Below the pieces are notes generated by a model. It was not told where the DNA came from. It saw only the letters and a program-made list of their open reading frames with translations, and made no database searches. The translations under genes and the position numbers were made by a program. A DNA stretch of 64,000 bases from Gammaproteobacteria bacterium (GTDB lineage: Bacteria; Pseudomonadota; Gammaproteobacteria; UBA4575), in contig JAWPMW010000001.1 of the NCBI GenBank assembly GCA_033344735.1, positions 1,494,171 through 1,558,170 on the forward strand. Direction: 5' to 3'. This document shows, in pieces, positions 30,207 through 39,787 of the stretch. Every line of letters begins with the position of its first letter. The stretch's first letter is position 1.

Positions 30207-30854
30207 ATGGATATCGAACAAGCAAGATTTAATATGATTGAACAACAAATCCGGCCTTGGGATGTGTTGGATACACGTGTTCTTAACCTTATTCAGTCTG
30301 TCCCACGTGAACTATTTGTCAGCGATTCTCAACAGGGCTTGGCATTTGCTGACATGGAAATTCCTATTGGGCACGATCAAGTCATGATGTCCCCAAAGGT
30401 AGAAGCACGCATGCTGCAATCACTTGAGATATCTACAGATGACAGTATCTTGGAAATAGGCACAGGAAGCGGCTTTATCACCTCATGTTTAGCGAAGTTA
30501 GGTAATCATGTTACTACATGCGAATATTTTGAGGACTTATCAGAGCATGCAAAAACTCGTTTGCAGCAGCAAGATAATATTGACTTTCTGATTGGCGATA
30601 TATTTAACCTTACTGACACCTTAAAACAGTACGATGTCATTGCAGTCACCGGGTCAACTCCAGAAATTGTTAATGCTTTTACAAAATTGCTTAACATTAA
30701 TGGCCGTCTATTCTCAATCATCGGTCAAGCTCCAGCGATGACTGCTAAACTTATTACTTGTGTTGGTGAAAATAGCTATCGTGAAGAAGGTTTATTTGAA
30801 ACTCATCTTCCTGCACTTATATCCACATCAACCGAAAAGGTATTCTCGTTTTGA
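30207..30854 (+). CDS. Protein-L-isoaspartate O-methyltransferase family protein
   Basis: 215 residues, SAM-dependent methyltransferase fold. Motif I is ILEIGTGSGFITSCLA (about residue 80), preceded by GHDQVMMSPKVEARML, matching the Pcm substrate region (usually 'isSqP..va.m'). Family enzymes repair isoaspartyl residues; the Q-(V)-M-M-S-P variation is common in the shorter Pcm-like proteins encoded beside tolC, so repair activity is not certain. It overlaps the rhodanese gene (TTGA) and heads a likely operon with rhodanese and the TolC-family gene, an order known in other Gammaproteobacteria. Confidence 0.88.
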   Translation: MDIEQARFNMIEQQIRPWDVLDTRVLNLIQSVPRELFVSDSQQGLAFADMEIPIGHDQVMMSPKVEARMLQSLEISTDDSILEIGTGSGFITSCLAKLGNHVTTCEYFEDLSEHAKTRLQQQDNIDFLIGDIFNLTDTLKQYDVIAVTGSTPEIVNAFTKLLNINGRLFSIIGQAPAMTAKLITCVGENSYREEGLFETHLPALISTSTEKVFSF

Positions 30855-31177
30855 ATTTTAGAGAAATATCTGCCACAGAACTAAACTTGTATTTACAAAA
30901 TAGTACCGCTGCTCCTCTATTACTGGATGTTCGCGAGCCCTGGGAATTTGAAAAATGCAGCCTAGAAAACTCGCAATTGATCCCTATGCGCCAGATTCCT
31001 AGCATATTAAGCCAGTTAGACCCTGATCAAGAAACCATCGTAATATGCCATCATGGCATTCGTAGCAGGTCTGTTGCTGCTTACTTATCCAGCAATGCTT
31101 TTACAAATGTTATTAACTTAACGGGCGGTATAGATGCCTGGGCAAAATACGTTGACCAATCCATGCCGACTTATTAA
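30851..31177 (+). CDS. Rhodanese-like sulfurtransferase domain protein
   Basis: Single rhodanese domain of 108 residues. The N-terminal LLLDVREPWEFE block and the active-site loop CHHGIRSRS (Cys at about residue 65) are canonical. It starts at TTG 30851, overlapping the upstream stop by 4 nt (TTGA), so translation is coupled. Role probably transfer or sensing of sulfane sulfur in the cytoplasm; substrate unknown. Confidence 0.88.
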   Translation: MNFREISATELNLYLQNSTAAPLLLDVREPWEFEKCSLENSQLIPMRQIPSILSQLDPDQETIVICHHGIRSRSVAAYLSSNAFTNVINLTGGIDAWAKYVDQSMPTY

Positions 31178-31253
31178 CTTACTGCTATCTAATACTTTTT
31201 AATTATTTGCCGATATAGTTGAATCGATAAATTTAGTGTAAATAATCACGCAT

Positions 31254-32579
31254 ATGAATATACGCTTAGCCACCTTAACTACTCTATTTTTGTACCTGAT
31301 CTGCTACCAGTCACATTTATTTGCGAATGGGCTAATTGATATATACACAATCGCCAAAGCTCAAGACACTGAATTTAGAGAGGCTGAAGCAAATTATTTA
31401 GCCACATCTCAAGCGTCTCCGATTGCTCGAGCTGCATTATTACCTCAACTCAATTTTTCGGCAGAAACCTCAGACAACACTCTAGAGACAGAGGGACAGA
31501 CCTTTGGTGTTTCTGGTGGTGACGTAGATTACAATTCGCATGGGTACAGCCTTCGTTTGACTCAATCACTATATAATCGCGATTTTTATGTACAGTTGAA
31601 ACAAGCCAACAATAATGTAGCTAGAGCACAAGCCCAGTTTGATGCCTCCAAACAGGATTTAGTACTACGAGTCACAGAGCTATATTTCAATGTTCTTGCT
31701 GCACGCGATGATTTGGAATTTGCCACAGCAGAAAAAAATGCAATTAACAGGCAACTAGAACAAGCAGAAAATAGATTTGAGGTTGGCTTAATACCAATTA
31801 CCGATGTTAAAGAAGCACAATCTTCTTTTGATAGCTCAGTCGCACGTGAAATAGATGCTGAAATCGCTTTAGAATTAGCCATAGATGCACTTGCTGTTAT
31901 CACCGGAGATCGAATTACTGATCTCAAGACATTATCTCAGCGCATGCAATTAGTGCGCCCTGAACCTGACAGTGTGACAGAGTGGATCAACAAAGCGCTT
32001 AATCAGAATCTGGCTCTGTTGATAAATGAATACGACACTAAAATCGCAAAACAAGAGATCCAACGTAATAAAGCTCAACATTTACCTACAGTAGATATTG
32101 TTGCTGCCTATAACGATTCTGACTCTGGCGGATTAACTGGCTCAAGAAAAACCGAAGACTCTAGAATAGGTTTGGAATTAAATTTCCCTATATTCCAAGG
32201 TGGGCGCACTCATTACCAAACTAAAGAAAGCCAGTATCTTTATAAAGCTTCCCTACAGGCTCATGAAAGAATTAAACGCGAAACAACACGCGATACACGC
32301 GATGCATACCACAATGTAGTTGCCGGCATCAGCAGAGTTAACGCTTTCAACAGAGCGGTAGAATCTGCCGAGGTAGCTGCTGAAGCAACTGAAGCAGGCT
32401 TTGAAGTCGGCACAAGAACATCGGTTGATGTATTACTTACTTTACGATCGGTGTTTCAAGCTCAACGTGATTATTCAAGATCGCGTTATGACTATCTATT
32501 GGATACATTACGATTAAAAAATGCTGCCGGCGCACTAAGCGGAGACGATCTACTACAAATTGACAACTGGTTAGAGTAG
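31254..32579 (+). CDS. tolC: TolC-family outer membrane channel protein
   Basis: 441 residues with an N-terminal signal peptide (cleavage near residue 24, FANG). Two homologous halves carry the long alpha-helical coiled coils and the beta-barrel strands of TolC (LTQSLYNRDFYVQLKQA; ELNFPIFQGGRTHYQ). It is the only outer-membrane channel gene in the window and so the likely exit duct for the type I exporter encoded at 11.4-16.7 kb, though it could also serve efflux pumps. waaA follows after 10 bp. Confidence 0.9.
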   Translation: MNIRLATLTTLFLYLICYQSHLFANGLIDIYTIAKAQDTEFREAEANYLATSQASPIARAALLPQLNFSAETSDNTLETEGQTFGVSGGDVDYNSHGYSLRLTQSLYNRDFYVQLKQANNNVARAQAQFDASKQDLVLRVTELYFNVLAARDDLEFATAEKNAINRQLEQAENRFEVGLIPITDVKEAQSSFDSSVAREIDAEIALELAIDALAVITGDRITDLKTLSQRMQLVRPEPDSVTEWINKALNQNLALLINEYDTKIAKQEIQRNKAQHLPTVDIVAAYNDSDSGGLTGSRKTEDSRIGLELNFPIFQGGRTHYQTKESQYLYKASLQAHERIKRETTRDTRDAYHNVVAGISRVNAFNRAVESAEVAAEATEAGFEVGTRTSVDVLLTLRSVFQAQRDYSRSRYDYLLDTLRLKNAAGALSGDDLLQIDNWLE

Positions 32580-32589
32580 TCTTGGCCGA

Positions 32590-33852
32590 ATGGCCAAATC
32601 TATCCCACAATCTACTCTCAGTTACCGCTTACTCACCTGGGGTTTATTTCCTACTGCTTTAATCTATACGGGCATAACAGCATTCAAATACCGCAACTGT
32701 CATTACTTGACCGAACGCTTAGGTTTATATCAAAATCCTAAAAACAAGAATCAAGTTATTTGGTGTCACTGTGCATCTGTTGGAGAAATTAATACAGCTC
32801 TACCTTTACTAAGTAAGCTAATAGAAAATGGCGAACACTTACTTGTTACCACTAACACTGTTACCGGCAAACAAGCATTAAATAAAGCTCAGTTAAAGAA
32901 TACTCAACATGCTTTTTTACCGCTAGACTACCACTCACTTACACGCCGCCTAATTAGAAATTTTTCACCAAAGTTTTTGTTAATCTTTGAAACTGAACTA
33001 TGGCCAAATATATTGACCACTGTTAAAAGGCATAATATTCCTAGTGCTATCATCAATGGCCGCATCAGTAACAAGACACTTCACGCGCCTTCTTTAGTAT
33101 TAAAAAATTATAAGAAAGTGTTGCAAAACATATCCAAAATAATTGCTAGCAGTGAAGAAAGCGCATCTCGCTTTATCGCGTTAGGTGCAGAGCCCAACAA
33201 AATTATCACTTTAGACAATTTAAAATTTGCCAATATTAATTCGTCTTCAAATGTAGCCAGCCACTGCCCAATTAATTACCCTTTTCTATTGTGCGCATCA
33301 ACACACGAAAATGAAGAACAATTCATCATTGATCAATGGAAAACATTTGACTCAAAAAATTTAGGCCTGGTAATTGCGGTTCGACATCCACATCGCAGCA
33401 AAAATGTATGTCAATTATTAGATGAAAATAAATTGTCATACTGCCTACATTCAAAAAATTCTGCCAATATTTCTAAGGATAGAATTTATATTATTGATAC
33501 TCTTGGACAGCTAATGCCATTCATGAGCAAGGCTGAATTTGTATTTATGGGAGGATCACTTGTCCCTGTGGGTGGTCATAATATCATTGAACCAGCATTA
33601 TTTGGACGTTGCATTCTCATAGGACCATATCATGAAGCTTTTAAAGACATCGTCAACGATTTAATAACCCATGATGGCATTCTCATAATTGATGATGCAG
33701 AACAGCTTTTTAATACTATTGAAATGTTAGTCAATAATCCCATACAGAAAAAACAAATTGGACTTAATGCAAAAAATTATCTAGACAACAAAAAAAATGT
33801 ATTGAAAACTTATCAAGATGAAATATTGAAATTGTTTAAAGATCAAGTTTGA
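32590..33852 (+). CDS. waaA: 3-deoxy-D-manno-octulosonic acid transferase
   Basis: Inner-membrane GT30 glycosyltransferase that adds Kdo from CMP-Kdo to lipid IVA. 420 residues. An N-terminal membrane helix region is followed by WCHCASVGEINTALPLL (acceptor-side Glu), FETELWPNI, and the nucleotide-sugar motif FMGGSLVPVGGHNIIEPA. Length and order match WaaA. It ends overlapping the convergent kdkA by 10 bp. Confidence 0.95.
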   Translation: MAKSIPQSTLSYRLLTWGLFPTALIYTGITAFKYRNCHYLTERLGLYQNPKNKNQVIWCHCASVGEINTALPLLSKLIENGEHLLVTTNTVTGKQALNKAQLKNTQHAFLPLDYHSLTRRLIRNFSPKFLLIFETELWPNILTTVKRHNIPSAIINGRISNKTLHAPSLVLKNYKKVLQNISKIIASSEESASRFIALGAEPNKIITLDNLKFANINSSSNVASHCPINYPFLLCASTHENEEQFIIDQWKTFDSKNLGLVIAVRHPHRSKNVCQLLDENKLSYCLHSKNSANISKDRIYIIDTLGQLMPFMSKAEFVFMGGSLVPVGGHNIIEPALFGRCILIGPYHEAFKDIVNDLITHDGILIIDDAEQLFNTIEMLVNNPIQKKQIGLNAKNYLDNKKNVLKTYQDEILKLFKDQV

Positions 33853-34556
33853 TATCCGCGTATTAATGAGTCGAAATTACGTTGCTCAAAATTAATATCT
33901 TTATTTACTAACTTCTGCTTGTCCAAAGAACGCTTCAATCTTGCAAGCCCAGCATTCGCCCATGACTGAGAAAAAGTCCGTTGCTTACAGCGGTCAAAAT
34001 CAATTAAGTAAACACTGCCAGCCTTATCAAGCAAGATATTATTCGCATTTAAATCAACATGCTGAATTCCTTGCTGATGAAATTTAGCAATTACCTCACC
34101 CACACGAACCCACATATCTTGTTCCAATGCATTTTCAGATATCGTTTGCATAAGTGTTTTAGAATCAGTAATCTCGCTCATTAAAATATCTGCATTATAT
34201 AAAATTCCATTCACTTTACATCTCGCCGCAATTGGTTCAGGCACAGGCAACCCTAGTTGTTGCATATATTGCAGTAGTCTTATCTCTTTAAATGGTCGAC
34301 TATGCACGAAACCATGAAATATAAACTGATCTTTGCTAAGACGGGCTGGCAAACCACCGCGATAGTAATGCCTCAATACCAAACTAAGGTCACCAACTGT
34401 CAGATGCGAAATTTCTTGTCGTCCACTTTTCCAATTTCCAGACATGACAGATTCAGATGAATGAGCGCAGTCAAACCAATCCCCTTTAAAATCTGCCTGT
34501 ATATGCTCTGACACCCAAATTTTTGTGTTATGTTCGCTTATCTCGTGTAATTGCAT
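33843..34556 (-). CDS. kdkA: 3-deoxy-D-manno-octulosonic acid kinase
   Basis: Phosphorylates the 4-position of Kdo in the LPS inner core. About 237 residues from the ATG at 34556; a TTG-initiated frame to 34595 would overlap the divergent GT9 gene, so I prefer the ATG. Kinase-fold motifs: RHYYRGGLPARL (nucleotide side), catalytic loop IQHVDLNANNILLD and metal-binding LIDFDR. A single Kdo carrying phosphate is typical of Haemophilus- or Vibrio-like cores. Adjacent to waaA, its pathway neighbour. Confidence 0.9.
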   Translation of the reverse strand: MQLHEISEHNTKIWVSEHIQADFKGDWFDCAHSSESVMSGNWKSGRQEISHLTVGDLSLVLRHYYRGGLPARLSKDQFIFHGFVHSRPFKEIRLLQYMQQLGLPVPEPIAARCKVNGILYNADILMSEITDSKTLMQTISENALEQDMWVRVGEVIAKFHQQGIQHVDLNANNILLDKAGSVYLIDFDRCKQRTFSQSWANAGLARLKRSLDKQKLVNKDINFEQRNFDSLIRGYQT

Positions 34557-34585
34557 TGTAATTGCTTTAAAAATCAGTTTATAAA

Positions 34586-35635
34586 ATGAGTTCAAACACC
34601 CACAGTAAAAATATCAGTTCAATTTGCATTTTGCGTTTATCTGCCATTGGTGATGTGACTCATATGCTGCCTATCATACACAGCATTCAAAAATTTCTCC
34701 CAGCCGCCAAAATTACCTGGGTCATAGGCACAACTGAATATAAGTTAGTTGGCGATTTACCTGGTGTAAATTTTATTCAGTTTAATAAGAGCATAGGCAT
34801 CAAAGCTTACCCAGAAGTATTGAAAAATCTTCGTGGGCAAAAATTCGACGTGTTGCTTGCATGCCAAGTATCGCTGAGAGCAAATATTCTATGCGCACTG
34901 ATTTCCGCTAATCGAAAAATCGGTTATGACAACGCACGCGCTAAAGACTTTCATAGTTTTGTAGTCAACGAGCAAATTAATCCAGCACAAGTTCATGTTT
35001 TAGATTCATTTTTTCAATTCATTGAACATATAGGTATTGCACATAAAAAACTTGACTGGTCATTGCCCATTTCTAATGAAGATTATGAATTTGCCAAACA
35101 CCATATTCCCGATGATAAGCCGGTACTAGCAATTAGCCCATGCTCAAGCCACGCACTCAGAAATTGGAATGTGGAGTCTTACGTAAAGGTAGCAAATCAT
35201 GCAATTTCTAATCACAATATGCATATTGCTTTATTGGGTGGCAATAGCGAGCTAGAAAAACTGTTTGGAGATAGCATATCATCACAACTTAACACGCAAG
35301 TTATTAACCTAATAGGTAAAGATACTTTGAAGCAGCTACTCGCAATTTTACAGCGATGCACTGCTTTGCTAACACCAGATTCTGGTCCTGCACATATGGC
35401 TACATGCGTGAATACTCCAGTACTAGCATTGCACGCAGCAAGCAATAGCCTACGCAGTGGACCTTATTTAAGCTTGCCCTGGTGTATAGACAAATATTCG
35501 GAAGCAGCCAAATTATATTTCAACAAATCTACAGAACAGCTCAAATGGGGAACTAAAATCGAAAAAGCTGGCGTCATGAACCTAATCAAGCCAGAAGACG
35601 TTATAATCAAACTAGACAAACTCTTAAGAACATAG
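34586..35635 (+). CDS. Glycosyltransferase family 9 (heptosyltransferase-like)
   Basis: 349 residues, GT-B fold. LRLSAIGDVTHMLPIIHSI is the GT9 N-terminal motif, and PDSGPAHMATCVNTPVLALHA is the C-terminal ADP-heptose-binding block. Probably transfers heptose or a related sugar to the LPS core, as heptosyltransferase I does, but which residue it adds cannot be told from sequence. Its start lies 30 bp from the divergent kdkA start. DUF6165 follows after 9 bp. Confidence 0.88.
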   Translation: MSSNTHSKNISSICILRLSAIGDVTHMLPIIHSIQKFLPAAKITWVIGTTEYKLVGDLPGVNFIQFNKSIGIKAYPEVLKNLRGQKFDVLLACQVSLRANILCALISANRKIGYDNARAKDFHSFVVNEQINPAQVHVLDSFFQFIEHIGIAHKKLDWSLPISNEDYEFAKHHIPDDKPVLAISPCSSHALRNWNVESYVKVANHAISNHNMHIALLGGNSELEKLFGDSISSQLNTQVINLIGKDTLKQLLAILQRCTALLTPDSGPAHMATCVNTPVLALHAASNSLRSGPYLSLPWCIDKYSEAAKLYFNKSTEQLKWGTKIEKAGVMNLIKPEDVIIKLDKLLRT

Positions 35636-35644
35636 GTAACTATT

Positions 35645-36031
35645 TTGCAATTATATGCTCCTCTCTCTGTTGGTGAATTAATCGATAAAATCACTATTCT
35701 GAAAATTAAACAGAAAAAAGCGACTGATACACAAAAGCTAATCAATATAAATCGTGAACTCGACGAACTAGAATCAACTTGGAAGAAAGAAAAAGCCGCT
35801 GAGCTTGATATTAGTGATTTGTTTCAACAGTTAACAGAGGTTAATGAAGCTTTATGGAATATAGAAGATGATATACGCGCCAAAGAAGCGGTCAATAAAT
35901 TTGATCAAGAATTTATTGACTTAGCACGTTCCGTTTACAAACAAAACGATCGTCGTGCAGCACTTAAAAAAGAAATTAATATACGTAGCGGCTCAACTCT
36001 TATAGAAGAAAAGCTCTATCAAGAATACTAA
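35645..36031 (+). CDS. DUF6165 family protein
   Basis: 128 residues, soluble, mostly helical. MQLYAPLSVGELIDKITILK and the central ELDELESTW resemble the DUF6165 family, small proteins of unknown function often encoded in LPS or polysaccharide clusters. TTG start at 35645 with AGG 8 nt upstream. It overlaps the convergent membrane-protein gene by 4 bp. Its position after the GT9 gene suggests a role in core assembly. Confidence 0.75.
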   Translation: MQLYAPLSVGELIDKITILKIKQKKATDTQKLININRELDELESTWKKEKAAELDISDLFQQLTEVNEALWNIEDDIRAKEAVNKFDQEFIDLARSVYKQNDRRAALKKEINIRSGSTLIEEKLYQEY

Positions 36032-36726
36032 ACCGCTTGTTTTAAACGCGTATAGAAAGAAGCGATATACATAAATAAAAACATAGCCAATAGACACTCT
36101 TTGGTTTCTCCTGCACGTATATCTAAAATGTTTGGCACTGTTGTATCAAATAATTTATAGGCTTTTTCATGCAAACTAACTAATACCGCTAATAAGCAAG
36201 TAGGTATATTAACGTAGCTCGGCCAAAGCCAGCCAAAAAACTCATTGGTAGAAAATACTTTATCACGCATAAAAAAATAAATAGGGATTAATACTCCACC
36301 AATCACTGCAGCAATAGTTAATAACATTCTTGGAACCTGATCTAATAGTGCACTAGTATTATGCAGATTGGTCTCACCTTGGTCATTAACATCCATCCAA
36401 CTTTCTGGAGTTACCCAACCGAACCAATGCTGACCCCAACTTACTTCTTCACCTGCATAATATATACATCCCAGCACCAATAACATTAACCAATACTTAA
36501 ATACGGGAAAGCCAAATGATTTCATTCTTAGAATCGTTATTATTCCCAGAACAATAGCGGCAAACAATATAACAAAAGTGTAATTTTCTATTATTCCTTG
36601 TTCTCCAAATACAAATCCATCAGTTTCTAGATCAATTAAACGCATAACATAAGGAAATAATGCCACCACAATAGGCAACCATAACCATAACCACTTAGGC
36701 AAATCTTCTGGATAACAATTTTGCAT
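36028..36726 (-). CDS. Polytopic membrane protein in LPS region, unknown
   Basis: 232 residues with about six predicted membrane helices (around 10-27, 50-65, 78-95, 130-152, 163-178 and 207-225). Between helices 3 and 4 lies a conserved-looking acidic/aromatic segment, YYAGEEVSWGQHWFGW, followed by an N-x-x-H motif (NLHNTSALLD). This resembles a possible active site facing the membrane surface. I do not recognise a family. It lies 11 bp after the kinase-fold gene in the same direction, so the two are probably cotranscribed. Confidence 0.7.
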   Translation of the reverse strand: MQNCYPEDLPKWLWLWLPIVVALFPYVMRLIDLETDGFVFGEQGIIENYTFVILFAAIVLGIITILRMKSFGFPVFKYWLMLLVLGCIYYAGEEVSWGQHWFGWVTPESWMDVNDQGETNLHNTSALLDQVPRMLLTIAAVIGGVLIPIYFFMRDKVFSTNEFFGWLWPSYVNIPTCLLAVLVSLHEKAYKLFDTTVPNILDIRAGETKECLLAMFLFMYIASFYTRLKQAV

Positions 36727-36737
36727 AGTTTTACTTA

Positions 36738-37361
36738 TTATTTTTTATTCTGGGCTTGCTTACTAAGATAATCCCATTGCTTAAGACTGCGATAATCTCG
36801 ATGATTCTTGCTACGTAGACCCAACTTAAACCCCAATGCCATAAATGGATTAGGAGGACACATGTGTTGCGGCATTAAATTAAAATCATATAGCTTTGGC
36901 ATCCATTCGCCTGCCGCATTTTTCTTCAGGCGGATATTACCAGGTGGAATATCTAAATCATACAACCCGATTTTTGCAGCTTGTTCTACAATATTATATC
37001 CAGTCTCTAGAACTTCTGCCGGCAATCCTTTGGCTTTTTCTATCAGTTCTTCCAACCCGATACCATCCACGTACTCCTGAACAAACACTAGATCGTAACC
37101 TTGCTGGGGGCCAAATAAAGCAAAAGGTTGAGCAACATATTTAGTTAACTCATTAGCCTCATACGCAGCTTTATTTCGCATCAGTTCAAATTCACCTATA
37201 TTAACTTTGTATTGAGACTGGTACTTATCGATATATTCTTGTTTATACACTTTCGCTACCACTTCTCTGTCATAATATTTAGCCAGATACACATCTGAGC
37301 GACGCCCAGAACCAAGCGCTTGTATGATCTCTATCTCGTTCGGCAGTGTCAGTTTGAGCAT
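36738..37361 (-). CDS. Kinase-fold protein in LPS region
   Basis: 207 residues. Kinase-like features in order: a glycine-rich loop LGSGRRSDVYLAK (about residue 16), an ATP-anchoring Lys in EVVAKVY, a catalytic-loop equivalent YDLDIPPGNIRLK (Asp and Asn in the expected positions), and YDFNLM in place of DFG. This is the layout of small LPS or protein kinases. Substrate unknown; a core sugar is the likely target given the neighbours. It is the first gene of a two-gene minus-strand unit with the membrane protein. Confidence 0.72.
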   Translation of the reverse strand: MLKLTLPNEIEIIQALGSGRRSDVYLAKYYDREVVAKVYKQEYIDKYQSQYKVNIGEFELMRNKAAYEANELTKYVAQPFALFGPQQGYDLVFVQEYVDGIGLEELIEKAKGLPAEVLETGYNIVEQAAKIGLYDLDIPPGNIRLKKNAAGEWMPKLYDFNLMPQHMCPPNPFMALGFKLGLRSKNHRDYRSLKQWDYLSKQAQNKK

Positions 37362-37439
37362 GTTAGAATTGTTAAATTAAGCACTAGAAATGGCGCGCAA
37401 GTATAAACAATTATTACCTATCTACGATATTTATTCCTA

Positions 37440-38375
37440 ATGCCCTATAAAATTGGAATAGTTGGCGCGGCAAGACGACAGCAAGGAACCGGCCCATATA
37501 TAGCGCGTACGTTCGCTAATCTTGGCCACGAGATATGCGCTATTGTTGGTACCAGTGAAAATTCAAGCACTGAAGCAGTGGCATACTTATCCAGTCAATA
37601 TGGAATTAATGCTCTAGGATACACCAGTGCCAGCAAAATGATTGAGCAGCACAGTCTCGACATTCTTGTCATTGCTTCGCCTCCTGCGACCCATCTTTCC
37701 TACCTAGAATTAGGCGCAGAGAAAAAGTTACATATTTTTTGTGAAAAACCATTTTGGTGGCCAGAGAATGAAAAACTAGACCTACCAAACTATCAGAAAA
37801 AACTTGAAAAAGTTATTGAGCTATCCAAGGCAAATCAAAGACTGATACATTTAAATACTCAATGGCCTTATACATTGAAGGATTTTGTACGTCTGCACCC
37901 ATATGCCATTATTCACAATGAAATCAAGCAGTTTGCTATGCACTTAAGCCCTCAGAGTAAAGGGGTTAAAATGCTGGTGGACGCAGCTTCTCACGGCTTA
38001 AGTATGCTGTATCAGCTTGTCGGTGCTGGCAATCTGAATGATATTAAGGTTGAACATTCGCCTAATAGTGTTTCAATCAATTTTGATTACGATCATCAGC
38101 GCGGCCGTACAAAAACAAAATTAAAATTTAATCAGTCTAATGAAACTCCTAAGCCAGCAAGCTATCAAATAAACGGCCATGAAGTTAAACGGACAGTTTC
38201 GTTACCCGAGTATCAAATTCAGTTACAATCCGATCAGCAAACAATATCGATAACTGACCCTTTAGATGCATCAATCAGAGATTTTCTGGCAAGTATAGAC
38301 GCAGAATTGCTATCAGACGAAGATGCCCTGATGCTAGGAGCGCGTCATTTATATCAATTGATCGAGAATTATTAA
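37440..38375 (+). CDS. Gfo/Idh/MocA-family oxidoreductase
   Basis: NAD(P)-dependent dehydrogenase of 311 residues. The N-terminal Rossmann motif is IGIVGAARRQQGTGPYIA (looser than the usual GxGxxG), followed by VIASPPATHLSY and FCEKPFWW, the family's EKP motif. Family enzymes oxidise sugars or inositols. It is 9 bp upstream of the radical SAM gene, so the two probably modify the same sugar or lipid group. The substrate cannot be assigned. Confidence 0.82.
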   Translation: MPYKIGIVGAARRQQGTGPYIARTFANLGHEICAIVGTSENSSTEAVAYLSSQYGINALGYTSASKMIEQHSLDILVIASPPATHLSYLELGAEKKLHIFCEKPFWWPENEKLDLPNYQKKLEKVIELSKANQRLIHLNTQWPYTLKDFVRLHPYAIIHNEIKQFAMHLSPQSKGVKMLVDAASHGLSMLYQLVGAGNLNDIKVEHSPNSVSINFDYDHQRGRTKTKLKFNQSNETPKPASYQINGHEVKRTVSLPEYQIQLQSDQQTISITDPLDASIRDFLASIDAELLSDEDALMLGARHLYQLIENY

Positions 38376-38384
38376 GAGTAAATT

Positions 38385-39779
38385 ATGGAAAAGATTCACA
38401 ATACAAACGGTGATGTATTAATGGAAGTCTCACCTTTAATCGACTTTCGCTACAAAAACTCTGTCCAATCAGCCCTGCAAATTGTAGACACACCTTTGCA
38501 TACAAAAAACAAAAACGGTCAACACAAAGAGAAACAAGTAGAACTTTCTCCCATCCATGATTTTTCTGCCAAATTACGCCAACCCTCAATTATTAATACA
38601 CTTAAAGAATATGTGAATTGGCAAGTAAAATGGAGAGACGCTTACGCTGAAGGCAAATCTATTGAAGAAATTCTAGAGCAGGCACCTAATCATGCACCAT
38701 TATCAGTTAATTTAGATGTTACTACAGCATGTAATTATCGCTGCGACCATTGCGTAGACATGGATATTCTGAATACTGGTATACGTTATGAACATGAGCG
38801 GCTTAAAAATTCTCTTACTACACTAATTGACAGAGGCTTACGCTCAGTAATTATTATTGGGGGCGGCGAACCGACTGTATACCCTGGTTTTGCTGATATT
38901 GTTAAACATTTAAAAGCACGAGACATTCAAATTGGCGTAGTCACCAACGGCAGTCGCATGGATAGAATTGCTGATGTTGCGGATGTGCTCACTAAAGGCG
39001 ACTGGGTTCGATTATCGCTTGATTCTGGTGATAACGACACATTCCGTGCAATGCATAAACCTGTCAGCAAAAAAGTCACACTAGATTGGATATGCTCGCA
39101 TATTCCAGATATAAAGAAAATTAATCCTGACTTTCAGATTGGTTACAGTTTTATCGTGGTATGGAGAGATTGCGAGGCAAATGATACAGAAATTATCGAT
39201 AATACCAATGAAATAATTGAAGCTGCTAAACGTGCTAAACAATATGAGTTCGATTATATTTCTTACAAGCCATTCTTAACTCGAGCAGAAGAGAATAATG
39301 CCGAAGTAGTCAATTTAACTCAAGAGGAGCAATCTATTGATAGCATCATTAAAAAGATTCGCACATCAATTGATGAAACCAAACAACTAGAGAATGAAAC
39401 ATTTTCCGTAATTGAAAGCACAAATTTGCGTGTGCTAGAAAACGGCAGCTATAAAGACTTTATCGACCAGCCTGGTACTTGTCACATGCAATACTTCAGG
39501 CAAGTTCTAAGCCCATTAGGTGTTTTTAACTGCCCTGTCTATAGACATGTACCTCAAGCATTAGTTGGTGGGAAACATGAATATGAAAATAAAGATTTAT
39601 TCGAAGAAACTCAAAAGAATACATTAAGATTAATTGAAGCCTTCGATGCGAGTCGTGAGTGTCGCAATGTTACTTGCCTCTATAATCATGCTAATTGGCT
39701 GATTGAAGATCTAATAAAACATCCTGAAAAACTTGAGACTCTAGAAGTTTCTAATGAGCGTCACGATTATTTTCTATAG
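38385..39779 (+). CDS. Radical SAM protein with extra C-terminal cysteines
   Basis: 464 residues. The radical SAM cluster motif C-x3-C-x2-C is CNYRCDHC (Cys116, 120, 123) within DVTTACNYRCDHC; IIIGGGEPTVYPGF is the SAM-binding GGE motif. Additional cysteines at 366 (GTCHMQYF), 383 (NCPVYRH), 426 and 431 (ECRNVTCLYNH) look like SPASM-type auxiliary cluster ligands. The first ~85 residues have no recognised domain. SPASM-type enzymes modify peptides or sugars; here the LPS context and the adjacent oxidoreductase suggest a carbohydrate or lipid substrate. Followed by the chemotaxis-gene remnant. Confidence 0.85.
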   Translation: MEKIHNTNGDVLMEVSPLIDFRYKNSVQSALQIVDTPLHTKNKNGQHKEKQVELSPIHDFSAKLRQPSIINTLKEYVNWQVKWRDAYAEGKSIEEILEQAPNHAPLSVNLDVTTACNYRCDHCVDMDILNTGIRYEHERLKNSLTTLIDRGLRSVIIIGGGEPTVYPGFADIVKHLKARDIQIGVVTNGSRMDRIADVADVLTKGDWVRLSLDSGDNDTFRAMHKPVSKKVTLDWICSHIPDIKKINPDFQIGYSFIVVWRDCEANDTEIIDNTNEIIEAAKRAKQYEFDYISYKPFLTRAEENNAEVVNLTQEEQSIDSIIKKIRTSIDETKQLENETFSVIESTNLRVLENGSYKDFIDQPGTCHMQYFRQVLSPLGVFNCPVYRHVPQALVGGKHEYENKDLFEETQKNTLRLIEAFDASRECRNVTCLYNHANWLIEDLIKHPEKLETLEVSNERHDYFL

Positions 39780-39787
39780 TCAATTTC

